64,000 nucleotides of DNA, from positions 1 to 64,000 of the forward strand of contig NZ_AUHK01000003.1 in the NCBI RefSeq assembly GCF_000423145.1. Direction: 5' to 3'. The notes beneath the pieces were generated by a model. The model was given only the letters and a program-made list of their open reading frames with translations. It ran no database searches and was not told the origin of the DNA. Both the position numbers and the translations under genes were made by a program. Shown here piece after piece: positions 1 to 8,574 of the stretch (positions are counted from its first letter, which is position 1; each line of letters opens with the position of its first letter). Origin of the DNA: Helcococcus sueciensis DSM 17243. GTDB lineage: Bacteria > Bacillota > Clostridia > Tissierellales > Peptoniphilaceae.

Positions 1-227
1 CTACTGATACTAAGATTTCTAAACGTGGTTCTCCTTATCTTAGACGTGCTATTTGGCTCGCTGCTAGTGTTGCCGCCTTTAAAGATCCTGCTTTGTCTGT
101 GTATTATCAAAAGCTTAGACAAAGAGGTAAGGCTCATGGTACAGCTATTGGTGCAGTTGCTAGAAAACTTACTAACATAATTTTTGCTGTTTTAAGAGAT
201 AACAAAGCTTACATACCTAATATTTAA
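1..227 (+). mobile_element. IS110-family transposase, C-terminal fragment (cut by window edge)
   Basis: Reading from base 3, an open frame of about 74 codons ends at TAA (225-227). It carries the tract SKRGSPYLRRAIW followed by a KLRQRGKAHGTA segment, which is typical of the C-terminal Transposase_20 domain of IS110/IS116/IS902 transposases. These are DEDD/serine recombinases that move circular intermediates without ordinary terminal inverted repeats. The 5' part lies outside the window, so completeness cannot be judged. The codons are richer in GC than the flanking sequence, which fits a mobile element. Family assignment is confident; activity is unknown. Confidence 0.85.
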
Positions 228-245
228 TTGTTATTAAATTTTTCT

Positions 246-265
246 AAGCCTAAATTTTTAGGCTT
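246..265 (+). terminator. Hairpin after IS110 transposase
   Basis: AAGCCTAAA and its complement TTTAGGCTT form a near-perfect stem 19 bases after the transposase stop. It is followed by only a short T-rich stretch. It may be a terminator or a structured part of the IS110 right end. Confidence 0.5.
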
Positions 266-503
266 GTTTGACGTGCCATAAATTTCAAGATAAATTATTT
301 TTTATTTTCTCTTGACATTTGATAGCTGGTCTTAATACTATTATTGTTTTAGGTTCAGTAATAACTAATTTAAATACAAATATAATTTATTATCTATGCT
401 AAACTTATAAATTTTATTTTTAAAATATATATCAATTCAATATATTCCTTATATTATTTATTATATATTTATTTGATTACGTTTTCAATATTTTTTTTAT
501 TTA

Positions 504-642
504 TTAATCATATATATTGTTTAAAATACTTTGCAAATCTAAAAAATTTATAAAAATTTCTTTATCAGTATTAGTAACTATCATTGAAACAAAAAATAGG
601 AGAATAAATATCGAACTAAATATTAATTAAAATATTTTTCAT
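504..642 (-). pseudogene. Remnant of a small membrane-protein frame, frameshifted
   Basis: On the minus strand AGGAGATAGAT precedes an ATG at 642, which gives MKNILINI and then TAG. A one-base shift at that point opens a frame reading FSSIFILLFFVSMIVT followed by about 25 polar residues to a TAA at 504. A good RBS, a hydrophobic start and the repeated leader upstream suggest the remains of a gene similar in position to the first gene of the ABC operon. The sequence is too short and AT-rich to be sure it was ever coding. Confidence 0.25.
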
Positions 643-757
643 ATCTATCTCCTATGTTTATATAATTATAACTTATCTAAATATCATGAATACGTTTTCT
701 TCGTTATAACATATTCTTATTTTTTATATAAATTTTTATTATTGATAAATTATATAT
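642..757 (-). repeat. Leader repeat copy A
   Basis: About 115 bp is nearly the same as 3456-3577 (copy B). Shared blocks include TATCTATCTCCTAT, TTTATATAATTAT, GAATACGTTTTCTT and TTGATAAATTAT. Relative to copy B the -10 (TATAAC) and -35 elements have drifted, but the RBS-like AGGAGA is kept. It ends five bases from the stop of the ABC ATPase. Confidence 0.75.
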
Positions 758-762
758 TTTTG

Positions 763-1425
763 TTATATCAATTCTCTATTTTCTATTCTAAATATCTTAA
801 ATTCTTCTAAGTTAAAGAAATTTGTATCATGGCTTACTAATATTATAGTCGTATCCTTTGGAATTTTATTAAATATATAATTGTAAAAATTACTCTTAAG
901 ATGTGTATGAAGAGCAGCTGTTGGTTCATCAAGTATTAGCACCTCTGGATTGTTTATTAAGGCTCTGCTTATTGCAACTTTTTGCTTTTCTCCACCAGAT
1001 AAATATTTTACCTTTTTGCCCAATAATTCATGTAAATCAAATTCATTACAAATTTCATTAAATCTATTTTTCTTTTCTTTACTATTATATTTCTTAGAAT
1101 ACATTAAAGGGATTGTTATATTATATTTTACAGTTTCATCATCTAATAGAAGATAATCTTGAAATACAAAACCAAATGTTTCATTTCTTAAAAGTCCTAA
1201 TTTTTTTGAACTAAAACTTTTAATATTTTCATCATTATAATAGTAATTGCCATTATATTCATTATCTAACATACCTATGATTTTAAGAGTGGTAGTTTTA
1301 CCTGAACCATTTTCCCCTTGAATAAGAACCTTATCACCTTTATTTATTTCAATATACGTATTTTCAAGAATTATAGTTTCATTAACATTTTTGTATGATT
1401 TTTTTAATATATCTATTTTAATCAT
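763..1425 (-). CDS. ABC transporter ATP-binding protein (MacB/LolD/bacteriocin-export type)
   Basis: This 220-residue ATPase should energise the two membrane proteins encoded just upstream. Visible motifs are the Walker A GENGSGKTT (37-45), Q89 in the Q-loop, the signature LSGGEKQKV (142-150), Walker B ILDEP (164-168) and the switch His in VSHD (197-200). The D-loop is odd: the usual SALD-type sequence reads AALH. Short ATPases of this kind pair with FtsX-like permeases that act on lipoproteins, peptides or bacteriocins, and a bacteriocin export or immunity role (lactococcin 972 type) is one reading. It follows the second permease gene by 7 bases with GAGGT as RBS, so it is the last gene of a three-gene operon. 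The substrate is unknown. Confidence 0.8.
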   Translation of the reverse strand: MIKIDILKKSYKNVNETIILENTYIEINKGDKVLIQGENGSGKTTTLKIIGMLDNEYNGNYYYNDENIKSFSSKKLGLLRNETFGFVFQDYLLLDDETVKYNITIPLMYSKKYNSKEKKNRFNEICNEFDLHELLGKKVKYLSGGEKQKVAISRALINNPEVLILDEPTAALHTHLKSNFYNYIFNKIPKDTTIILVSHDTNFFNLEEFKIFRIENRELI

Positions 1426-1432
1426 TTTTACC

Positions 1433-2428
1433 TCAATACAAAATTGAACTTTTTATTTTTCTTAAAAACAGCAAATTATTTACAAAAAATATTATTATAT
1501 ATCCAAATGACATTGCTAATATAATATAAAACCTTGGATTAATATTAAAACCATTTAATACATTTAATATAATAAAATTATTCAATATAATAATCGTATT
1601 TAGTAATGCTGTTCTATAAAAAATATCTTTAATAGTTGCGCCATGTATATAATGAATTAAGTATTCTTTTCTTAATTTTGTAAATAATTCATGATAGAAA
1701 TAGTATAGAGCATAATTTAGAAGTATGATATTTAATCCATTAAATACAAATATATACTTAAATATAAAGCCTATTTCATCGACTTCTTTACTTTCAATAA
1801 TTTTTAGATTCGCAAAGGAATTATCAAATATATTTTGTAATATTAAAAGACTATCTTTATCTGATGTACCAACGGTATCTAAAATATTTAATATCTCCGA
1901 TTTATCAAGACTATCATAAGATTTTATTAATTCATCCTTATTTATAATTTCATAAATATAGTAAGCTGAAGATATATCTTTCTCAGGTATTGTTGTAATC
2001 TTTGAAATCTTTTCATTGATAAATTTATTATTTATACTCTTAAGAGAAATATCATCAATAGGATATCCTGCAAACAAATAGGCTTTGTTATATTTACTAT
2101 CCGATCTATTATCAAATATGCTTATTTTTTGTTGATACTTTTCTGAAAAATACCTACTAATGAAAAATGTGTAATTATATTTTCCAAAATAATCAAATAA
2201 ATTACTTTTTAATTCCTTGTTTATATCATCAAATGAAATAGGTACAAGTTCTAACACAATATCTTTATCAGATTTATTTTGTATTTCATTATTAATGCCA
2301 AATATAACTGAATCAATTGAACTTAATATAGGAATAGATATAAATAAAATAATAATATTAAATAATACTATTCTTTTAAAATTCCTAAAAATATCTCTAA
2401 TACCATAATGAAAAAGTCTATAAAACAT
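1433..2428 (-). CDS. FtsX/MacB-like ABC permease protein (second subunit)
   Basis: The membrane protein has one N-terminal transmembrane segment (about residues 20-40), an extracellular domain of about 190 residues, and three C-terminal hydrophobic segments, the FtsX/MacB 1+3 topology. The start at 2428 (MFYRLFHYG) is preferred because AAGGAG lies six bases before it; an in-frame ATG at 2446 lies upstream of that RBS. The gene overlaps the preceding permease by 11 bases, so translation is probably coupled. No recognised domain motif is seen beyond the topology. Together with its neighbour it may correspond to the two halves of longer bacteriocin-associated seven-helix proteins (DUF1430-like), but this is inference. 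Confidence 0.65.
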   Translation of the reverse strand: MFYRLFHYGIRDIFRNFKRIVLFNIIILFISIPILSSIDSVIFGINNEIQNKSDKDIVLELVPISFDDINKELKSNLFDYFGKYNYTFFISRYFSEKYQQKISIFDNRSDSKYNKAYLFAGYPIDDISLKSINNKFINEKISKITTIPEKDISSAYYIYEIINKDELIKSYDSLDKSEILNILDTVGTSDKDSLLILQNIFDNSFANLKIIESKEVDEIGFIFKYIFVFNGLNIILLNYALYYFYHELFTKLRKEYLIHYIHGATIKDIFYRTALLNTIIILNNFIILNVLNGFNINPRFYIILAMSFGYIIIFFVNNLLFLRKIKSSILY

Positions 2429-3425
2429 ATTTAGCTCCTTCTTCATCCACTGCTTTAAACATTATTATTGTTTTTATAGCAGTTATTAAAAATATTAAAA
2501 TCAATAATATAATATTTAAAAATATCATATTAGATAAAACTAAGTAATTAGTTGCAATAAATGTTAAATATAGTAAGACCACTAAATCTGAAGCTATAAA
2601 TATTATAAACAAATAAAATACATTAATCCTTATAAAATTAATCAAGAAACTTAAACTATCAGCACCATAAATTTTATTGATGTATACATCTTTTTTCTTT
2701 GAATTAGAAAATATTATTATGCTGAAAAATAGAATTAATAATATCGATATCAAACTAGTTGAAATGATTTTTTCATACAATCTACCAAATAAAAATATAT
2801 TAAACGCGTCTTTTAACATTTTCAAATTGCTTTTTTTTATCAATTTAAAATTTGATTTTAATAAATTAATTGTAGAAGAATCAATATCTCCATTTTCACT
2901 AAATACATATAATTTAGTGATTTCATTAGAATCAATTGAAAATAGATTTTTAACTAAAATTATATCATTCTCATAAATAGAGGCATCATAATCAAAGTAA
3001 TTTATAATTTCTGTATTAAATCTATTTTCCAAGGGAGTAAAATCTATTTCAGATTTTTGCATAAGATCCCTTATAGAACCAATATATATACTTACATTTT
3101 TATTTTGTATATAGTCATCATTTGAAAAATATCTAAATATATCTGCATTAAGAATTTTAGAAGAATTAATATAATAGTTATTATCTGGATTATATAAACC
3201 AATAATAGTTTCATCATTTGTTTCTGCAATTATATTAATATCCTTATAATTTTTAAGCTCATCTAGATTAAAGTCTGAATCATTCACTTTTTCAAATTCT
3301 AAATAATCTTTAGGCATATTATATTTGTTATTATAAAACGAATTACCAATTAAATAATTAAATCCCATTAAAAAAGCTAAATTAGCTATGAAAATCAATG
3401 AATAAACTCTTTTATTAAACTTCAT
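2418..3425 (-). CDS. FtsX/MacB-like ABC permease protein (first subunit)
   Basis: The 335-residue protein has an N-terminal hydrophobic segment (about 8-28), a large outside domain, and three C-terminal transmembrane segments (roughly 220-245, 260-285, 295-320). This is the same plan as the next gene, so the pair probably forms a heterodimer. It is the first gene of the operon and follows leader repeat copy B with its promoter. The start is unusual: no Shine-Dalgarno sequence stands directly before the ATG. The nearest AGGAGA lies about 35 bases upstream, separated by a 7-bp hairpin (3436-3456). Function is inferred only from topology and the ATPase neighbour. Confidence 0.65.
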   Translation of the reverse strand: MKFNKRVYSLIFIANLAFLMGFNYLIGNSFYNNKYNMPKDYLEFEKVNDSDFNLDELKNYKDINIIAETNDETIIGLYNPDNNYYINSSKILNADIFRYFSNDDYIQNKNVSIYIGSIRDLMQKSEIDFTPLENRFNTEIINYFDYDASIYENDIILVKNLFSIDSNEITKLYVFSENGDIDSSTINLLKSNFKLIKKSNLKMLKDAFNIFLFGRLYEKIISTSLISILLILFFSIIIFSNSKKKDVYINKIYGADSLSFLINFIRINVFYLFIIFIASDLVVLLYLTFIATNYLVLSNMIFLNIILLILIFLITAIKTIIMFKAVDEEGAKYVL

Positions 3426-3435
3426 AATTTTTAAT

Positions 3436-3456
3436 AAACTAATTTATATTTAGTTT
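3436..3456 (-). repeat. Hairpin between RBS-like site and start codon
   Basis: AAACTAA and TTAGTTT form a perfect 7-bp inverted repeat with a 7-base loop. It lies between AGGAGA and the ATG at 3425. Folding would bring the RBS closer to the start codon. Confidence 0.5.
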
Positions 3457-3577
3457 ATCTATCTCCTATATTTATATAATTATCACCTATCTAATATTAT
3501 GAATACGTTTTCTTTTTTTTATTATAATATATTTTTATTTTCATATCAATCCTTATTTTTGATAAATTATACATTTT
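3456..3577 (-). repeat. Leader repeat copy B (promoter and 5' leader of ABC operon)
   Basis: This matches copy A (642-757) in the same orientation. It holds the intact promoter of the ABC operon, the conserved GAAAACGTATTCAT block just downstream of the -10, and the AGGAGATAGAT sequence that serves as an RBS in copy A. Confidence 0.75.
3521..3549 (-). promoter_or_regulatory. Sigma-A-type promoter of ABC operon
   Basis: Minus strand TTGATA (3549-3544), 17-base spacer, TATAAT (3526-3521). The corresponding sites in repeat copy A are degraded. Confidence 0.65.
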
Positions 3578-3582
3578 ATGTG

Positions 3583-5226
3583 CTAATACAAATTCACTAT
3601 ATTCCCTTTTTCATCTACATCTATTGCCAATGCATTCGGTATTTTAGGTAATCCTGGCATGGTTAAAACTTTATTTAAATAAACTACTATAAATCCAGCT
3701 CCGGATCTAATATTTAAATCTGTAACTGTGATTTCAAAATCAATAGGTCTTCCTATTAATTTAGGATTATCTGAAAGTGAATTTGGAGTCTTAGCTATAC
3801 ATATAGGTAAATTATTAAATCCTAGTGACTCTATTAAAGATAATTTTTCTTTAGCTTTCACTGAAAATTTAACTCCCTTGGCTCCATAAATTTCTTTTGC
3901 AACTATATTAATTTTATCTTCTATGGTATCTTCATCTTCGTAAATAAATTTTAGTTCTTGATTATTATTTTCAACTATTTTAACTAATTTATTTGCTAAA
4001 TCTATAGCTCCATTTCCACCTTTTTCCCAAACTTCAGTAAGTGAAAACTCTACTCCTATTTCTTTTGCCCATTCTTCCATTAATAAAATTTCATTATCTG
4101 TATCGGAAGTAAATTTATTTAATGCAACTATAACTGGTAAATTATATTTTTTCATATTTTCAATATGTTTTTCGAGATTTTTAATTCCCATTTTTAAAGC
4201 TTCTAAATTTTCAGATTTTAAATTTTCTCCCAAAACTCCACCATGAAGTTTTAAAGCTTTGATAGTTGCAACTATTACAGTCGCTTTTGGTCTCAATCCT
4301 GATTTTCTACATTTTATATCTAAGAATTTTTCTGCTCCAAGATCTGCACCAAAACCTGCCTCTGTAACTACATAATCACCATATTTAAGAGCTGTTTTTG
4401 TTGCAATTACTGAATTACATCCATGAGCAATATTGGCAAAAGGTCCACCATGTATAATTGCAGGATTATTTTCCAACGTTTGTACAAGATTTGGATTTAT
4501 CGCATCTTTTAATATTGCTGTAATCACACCTTCTATCTTTAAGTCTTTAATATAAATCGGTTGATTTGATTTATTAAATCCTATTAAAATATTTGATATT
4601 TTTTCTTTTAAATCATCAAGATTTTCTGCTAAACATAGAATAGCCATAATTTCACTTGCAACTGTTATTTCAAAGCCTGATTCTCTTTCATCTTTTTTAC
4701 CATAATTGATTTTGATATTTCTCAAAGCTCTTTCATTCATATCTAATACATAATTAAATTGAACTTTTTCAAATTCTAATTCATTACCTTGAAAAATATG
4801 ATTATTAATTAATGCCATAATTGCATTATGAGCTGAAGTTATAGCATGTAAATCCCCATTAAAATGTAAGTTGATTTCATCCATAGGTATTACTTGTGCA
4901 TAGCCACCACCAGTAGCTCCACCTTTTCTACCTAAAACTGGTCCAAATGAAGGTTCTCTAAGTGCAACTACAGATTTTTTTCCAATTAAATTTAATCCAT
5001 CTGAAAGTCCAACTGTAACTGTTGATTTTCCTTCTCCTGTTGATGTAGGATTGATGGAAGTAACTAATATTAAATTCTTTGATAAATCATTAAACTTGTC
5101 AATTTTTATTTTTGCTTTATAATCACCATATTTTATTAAACTATCTTCATCTATACCTATTTTTGAAGCAATTTCAGATATTTTAAGTTTATTTGCTTCT
5201 AAAGAAACTTCGTAATCGGTCTTCAT
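3583..5226 (-). CDS. fhs: Formate-tetrahydrofolate ligase
   Basis: The enzyme joins formate to tetrahydrofolate using ATP and gives 10-formyl-THF, the one-carbon donor for PurN and PurH. At 547 residues it is close to the family's roughly 556. The nucleotide-binding stretch TSINPTSTGEGKST lies near residues 55-69, followed by the conserved LREPSFGPVLGRKGGATGGG tract and HGGPFANIAHGCNS. The gene sits 11 bases after purD, so it is the last gene of the purine operon, which directly supports supply of formyl groups to the same pathway. AGGAG precedes the ATG. No clear terminator follows before the next operon's promoter. Confidence 0.97.
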   Translation of the reverse strand: MKTDYEVSLEANKLKISEIASKIGIDEDSLIKYGDYKAKIKIDKFNDLSKNLILVTSINPTSTGEGKSTVTVGLSDGLNLIGKKSVVALREPSFGPVLGRKGGATGGGYAQVIPMDEINLHFNGDLHAITSAHNAIMALINNHIFQGNELEFEKVQFNYVLDMNERALRNIKINYGKKDERESGFEITVASEIMAILCLAENLDDLKEKISNILIGFNKSNQPIYIKDLKIEGVITAILKDAINPNLVQTLENNPAIIHGGPFANIAHGCNSVIATKTALKYGDYVVTEAGFGADLGAEKFLDIKCRKSGLRPKATVIVATIKALKLHGGVLGENLKSENLEALKMGIKNLEKHIENMKKYNLPVIVALNKFTSDTDNEILLMEEWAKEIGVEFSLTEVWEKGGNGAIDLANKLVKIVENNNQELKFIYEDEDTIEDKINIVAKEIYGAKGVKFSVKAKEKLSLIESLGFNNLPICIAKTPNSLSDNPKLIGRPIDFEITVTDLNIRSGAGFIVVYLNKVLTMPGLPKIPNALAIDVDEKGNIVNLY

Positions 5227-5237
5227 TTGTACTCCTA

Positions 5238-6476
5238 TTATTTTAGCGAAAAATGTCCAATATCTTTTCTATAAAAAATATTATCGCATTCTATTTTTTG
5301 TATGCTTTCGTAAACCTTAGAAATAGCATTTTCTAAGTTATCATCTTCTTCACAAATCAACAATAATCTTCCACCATTTGTATAAATTTTGCCATCTTTT
5401 TCTATAGTTCCCATATGATAGATTTTTGAAGTAAGATTTTCTAAACCTTTAATTTCGTATCCTTTTTTATAATCTTCTGGATAGCCTTTTGAAGCTATTA
5501 CGACTCCTACTCTAGCTTTATTATTCCACTCTATTTCAATATCTTTTCCATCTATAATTGCATTTGAAATATCGTATAAACTTGTATTTAAACTTTGTAA
5601 TACAATCTCTGATTCAGGATCACCAAATCTTACATTGTATTCAATAGTTTTTATACCTGATTTTGTTTTCATTAGTCCAGCAAATAATATACCTTTGAAT
5701 TCTCGACCTTCATTCAGCATTGCTTTTGCAGTAGGAATAAGTATCTTTTCCATAGCTTCTTCTATATCAGTATCTGATATATTTTTGATAGGCATATATA
5801 CTCCCATACCGCCAGTATTTAGACCTTTATCTCCATCAAATGCTCTTTTGTGGTCTTGAGCAATTTTCATAGGATAAACTTTTTCACCTGATACAAAAGC
5901 CATCAATGAAAATTCTTCTCCTTTTAAAAATTCTTCGATAACTATAGTATTACCCGCATTATCAAATTTTTTATGAAGCATTATTTCTTCTAAGCTGTTT
6001 TTTGCTTCTTTATAATTTTTTGGAATTACTACTCCTTTTCCAGCAGCTATTCCATCAGCTTTAATAACTATTGGAAATTTACAATTCTTTAAATACTCTA
6101 AAGCTTTTTCTATATCATTAAATATTTCATATTCAGCTGTAGGAATATTATATTTTTGCATAAAATCCTTTGAAAAAGCTTTACTTCCCTCAAGAATTGC
6201 AGCATTTTTTCTTGGTCCAAATACTCTAATACCTTTATCTTCAAGCTTATCTACTAGTCCATCTACAAGAAAAGCTTCTGGTCCTATAAATACTAAATCA
6301 ATTTTATTATCTTTACAAAATTTAGATATTTCTTCCTCTTTAATATCTATACATTTTCCAAATTTATTTACACCAGGATTTTGACCTAGCATAAATACTT
6401 CATGATTCTCATTATTAAATTTTTCTGCAATAGCGTGTTCTCTACCACCATTTCCTACAACTAATATCTTTGCCAT
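5238..6476 (-). CDS. purD: Phosphoribosylamine-glycine ligase (GAR synthetase)
   Basis: The cytoplasmic ATP-grasp enzyme condenses phosphoribosylamine with glycine, the second step of purine synthesis. The N-terminus ILVVGNGGREHAIA is the family hallmark, and IKADGIAAGKGV and the signature RFGDPESE are present. Length 412 is typical. It follows purH by 17 bases in the operon. Its substrate, phosphoribosylamine, comes from PurF, which in this window appears to be glutaminase-deficient. Confidence 0.97.
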   Translation of the reverse strand: MAKILVVGNGGREHAIAEKFNNENHEVFMLGQNPGVNKFGKCIDIKEEEISKFCKDNKIDLVFIGPEAFLVDGLVDKLEDKGIRVFGPRKNAAILEGSKAFSKDFMQKYNIPTAEYEIFNDIEKALEYLKNCKFPIVIKADGIAAGKGVVIPKNYKEAKNSLEEIMLHKKFDNAGNTIVIEEFLKGEEFSLMAFVSGEKVYPMKIAQDHKRAFDGDKGLNTGGMGVYMPIKNISDTDIEEAMEKILIPTAKAMLNEGREFKGILFAGLMKTKSGIKTIEYNVRFGDPESEIVLQSLNTSLYDISNAIIDGKDIEIEWNNKARVGVVIASKGYPEDYKKGYEIKGLENLTSKIYHMGTIEKDGKIYTNGGRLLLICEEDDNLENAISKVYESIQKIECDNIFYRKDIGHFSLK

Positions 6477-6493
6477 ATTTTTCCCTTAATTTA

Positions 6494-8014
6494 CTAATGT
6501 TTAAAGTGACGCATTTTTGTAAATACCATTGAGATATTATTTTCATCACATGCATCTATTGATTCTTGATCTTTAATTGAACCACCTGGTTGAATAATTG
6601 AGCAAATACCATGTTTTGCAGCTAAATCAACACTATCTCTCATTGGGAAAAATGCATCTGATGCAAGAACTGCACCTTTTGCTTTTTCACCAGCTTGTTC
6701 TAAAGCTATTTGACATGATCCAACTCTATTCATCTGACCAGCGCCTACGCCTATAGTTTGTCCATTTTTAACTAATACTATAGCATTTGATTTCACATGT
6801 TTAACTATTTTATATCCAAATAGTAAATCTTTCATTTCTTCTTCACTAACTTGCTTTTTAGTTACTGTAACTAATTCAGCAAAAATTTCATCATCATAGT
6901 CTTGAACTAGAATTCCACCTCTAACTGATTTTATTAATTGTGGATTGTTGTTAGTTTTTTTATTAATTTTATATATTCTTAAATTCTTTTTAGATTTTAA
7001 TAATTCTAAAGCTTCATCATCATAATCTTCAGCTAATATAATTTCTAAGAATATATTATGCATTTCTTTAGCTGTTTCTATATCAACTTTTCCATTTATC
7101 GCTACAATTCCACCAAATATAGATACGGGATCAGCATTGTATGCTCCCATAAACGCATCATACACAGTATTCCCAAGTGATACCCCACAAGGATTCATAT
7201 GTTTCAATGCAACACATACTGTTTCATCAAATTCTTGTAGTATATCAAGTGCTGCACTTGCATCTTGTATATTGTTGTATGACATCTTCTTGCCATGCAA
7301 TTGTTCCGCATTTTGAAGAGCATAAGACGTGTTATTATCATCGATATAGTGAGTTGCTGATTGATGTGGGTTTTCCCCATATCTAAGCTCATCTTCTTTT
7401 GTAAATGTTAATATTAATTTTTCAGGGTTTAAATTATATTTTTGATTAAAATATTTAGCGATTACTGAATCATAATAAGCAGTTTTATTGTATACCTTAG
7501 CCGCTAAATACGCTCTTGTTTCTAAACTTGTATCTCCATTTTTTGTGATTTCATCAAGGACTTTATTATAATCAGTTATATCGGTAACTACTGTTACAAA
7601 CTTAAAGTTTTTAGCAGCAGATCTTAACATACTAGGACCACCGATATCTATATTTTCTATAATTTCTTCATCAGTAACATTCGATTTTTTTAATGTTTCT
7701 TCAAATGGATATAAATTTACACAAACTAAATCTATGTATTCTATATCATTTTCTTTAATTTGTTTCTTATGATTTTCATCATCTCTTTTTGATAAAAGTC
7801 CCCCATGTACTTTCGGATTTAATGTTTTTACTCTTCCATCTAAAATTTCAGGAAATCCTGTAAAACTATCTATGCTAATACAATCAATATTATTCTCACT
7901 TAGATATTTTAAGGTTCCTCCAGTAGAAATAATTTTATAATTATTTTCAACAAGTCCCTTAGCAAATTCTACAATATTCGTTTTGTCACTTACACTAATT
8001 AATGCCTTTTTCAT
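6494..8014 (-). CDS. purH: Bifunctional AICAR formyltransferase / IMP cyclohydrolase
   Basis: PurH carries out the last two steps to IMP. The N-terminal cyclohydrolase domain shows ISVSDKTNIVEFA, STGGT and the LDGRVKTLNPKVHGGLL stretch. The C-terminal formyltransferase domain shows RYGENPHQ and the catalytic Lys-His in KHMNPCGVS, and ends with IQPGGSIKD and FTKMRHFKH. Length 506 is normal. The start ATG overlaps the purN stop by four bases, so translation is coupled. Confidence 0.97.
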   Translation of the reverse strand: MKKALISVSDKTNIVEFAKGLVENNYKIISTGGTLKYLSENNIDCISIDSFTGFPEILDGRVKTLNPKVHGGLLSKRDDENHKKQIKENDIEYIDLVCVNLYPFEETLKKSNVTDEEIIENIDIGGPSMLRSAAKNFKFVTVVTDITDYNKVLDEITKNGDTSLETRAYLAAKVYNKTAYYDSVIAKYFNQKYNLNPEKLILTFTKEDELRYGENPHQSATHYIDDNNTSYALQNAEQLHGKKMSYNNIQDASAALDILQEFDETVCVALKHMNPCGVSLGNTVYDAFMGAYNADPVSIFGGIVAINGKVDIETAKEMHNIFLEIILAEDYDDEALELLKSKKNLRIYKINKKTNNNPQLIKSVRGGILVQDYDDEIFAELVTVTKKQVSEEEMKDLLFGYKIVKHVKSNAIVLVKNGQTIGVGAGQMNRVGSCQIALEQAGEKAKGAVLASDAFFPMRDSVDLAAKHGICSIIQPGGSIKDQESIDACDENNISMVFTKMRHFKH

Positions 8015-8574
8015 TTTTGCTCCTTAAAAACGTTTATCAATGTATTAGGATACAATTTATGTTCTAATTGATGAACCCTATTTGTTATTTCATTTAGATT
8101 TTCACTGTAATCAACGATAAATTTATCTTGTACAATTATTTCCCCATCATCTACTTTTTCATTTACATAATGAATACTAACTCCTATTTCATCATCTCTA
8201 TTGTTATAAGCTCTTTCGATTGAGTTTATTCCTTTATATAGAGGTAATAAAGAAGGGTGAATATTGATAATTTTACCAGTATATTTTTCTAGAAAATGTG
8301 GAGAAATTATTCTCATATATCCCGCTAAGACTAAATAATCCATTTCTTTTACTTTATCAAGTATTATATCTTCGTATTCTATCTTTGAATTAAAATTTTT
8401 TGGATTAAATACGAATGTATCAATATTTAAATTTTTAGCACTTTCTATTACTTTTGCTTTTGGATTATCACATACTAATAATTTTATATTACAATAGTTT
8501 TTAAGTTCTTCATTTTGAACAAGATTTACAAAATTTGATCCTGTTCCTGAAGCGAAAATAGCTATATTTATCAT
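8011..8574 (-). CDS. purN: Phosphoribosylglycinamide formyltransferase
   Basis: PurN transfers a formyl group from 10-formyl-THF to GAR. The N-terminus IAIFASGTGSNF and the catalytic core INIHPSLLP (Asn and His) with VDDGEII (Asp) are intact. Length 187 is typical. Its start overlaps the purM stop by four bases. The donor would be produced by Fhs at the end of this operon. Confidence 0.96.
   Translation of the reverse strand: MINIAIFASGTGSNFVNLVQNEELKNYCNIKLLVCDNPKAKVIESAKNLNIDTFVFNPKNFNSKIEYEDIILDKVKEMDYLVLAGYMRIISPHFLEKYTGKIINIHPSLLPLYKGINSIERAYNNRDDEIGVSIHYVNEKVDDGEIIVQDKFIVDYSENLNEITNRVHQLEHKLYPNTLINVFKEQK

Larger units (their letters stand above)
228..762. other. Gene-poor region between IS110 and the ABC operon
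   Basis: This stretch is extremely AT-rich. It holds the IS110 right end (up to roughly 340), a hairpin, a short broken leftward frame (504-642) and one copy of the leader repeat (642-757). A further short match, GAAAACGTAATCA on the minus strand near 478-492, may be a third and more decayed copy. No intact gene was seen. Confidence 0.6.

Noticed and set aside
7177-7392. Overlapping frames inside purH on both strands
   Set aside because: They are shadows of the purH codons with His/Gln-rich nonsense sequence.
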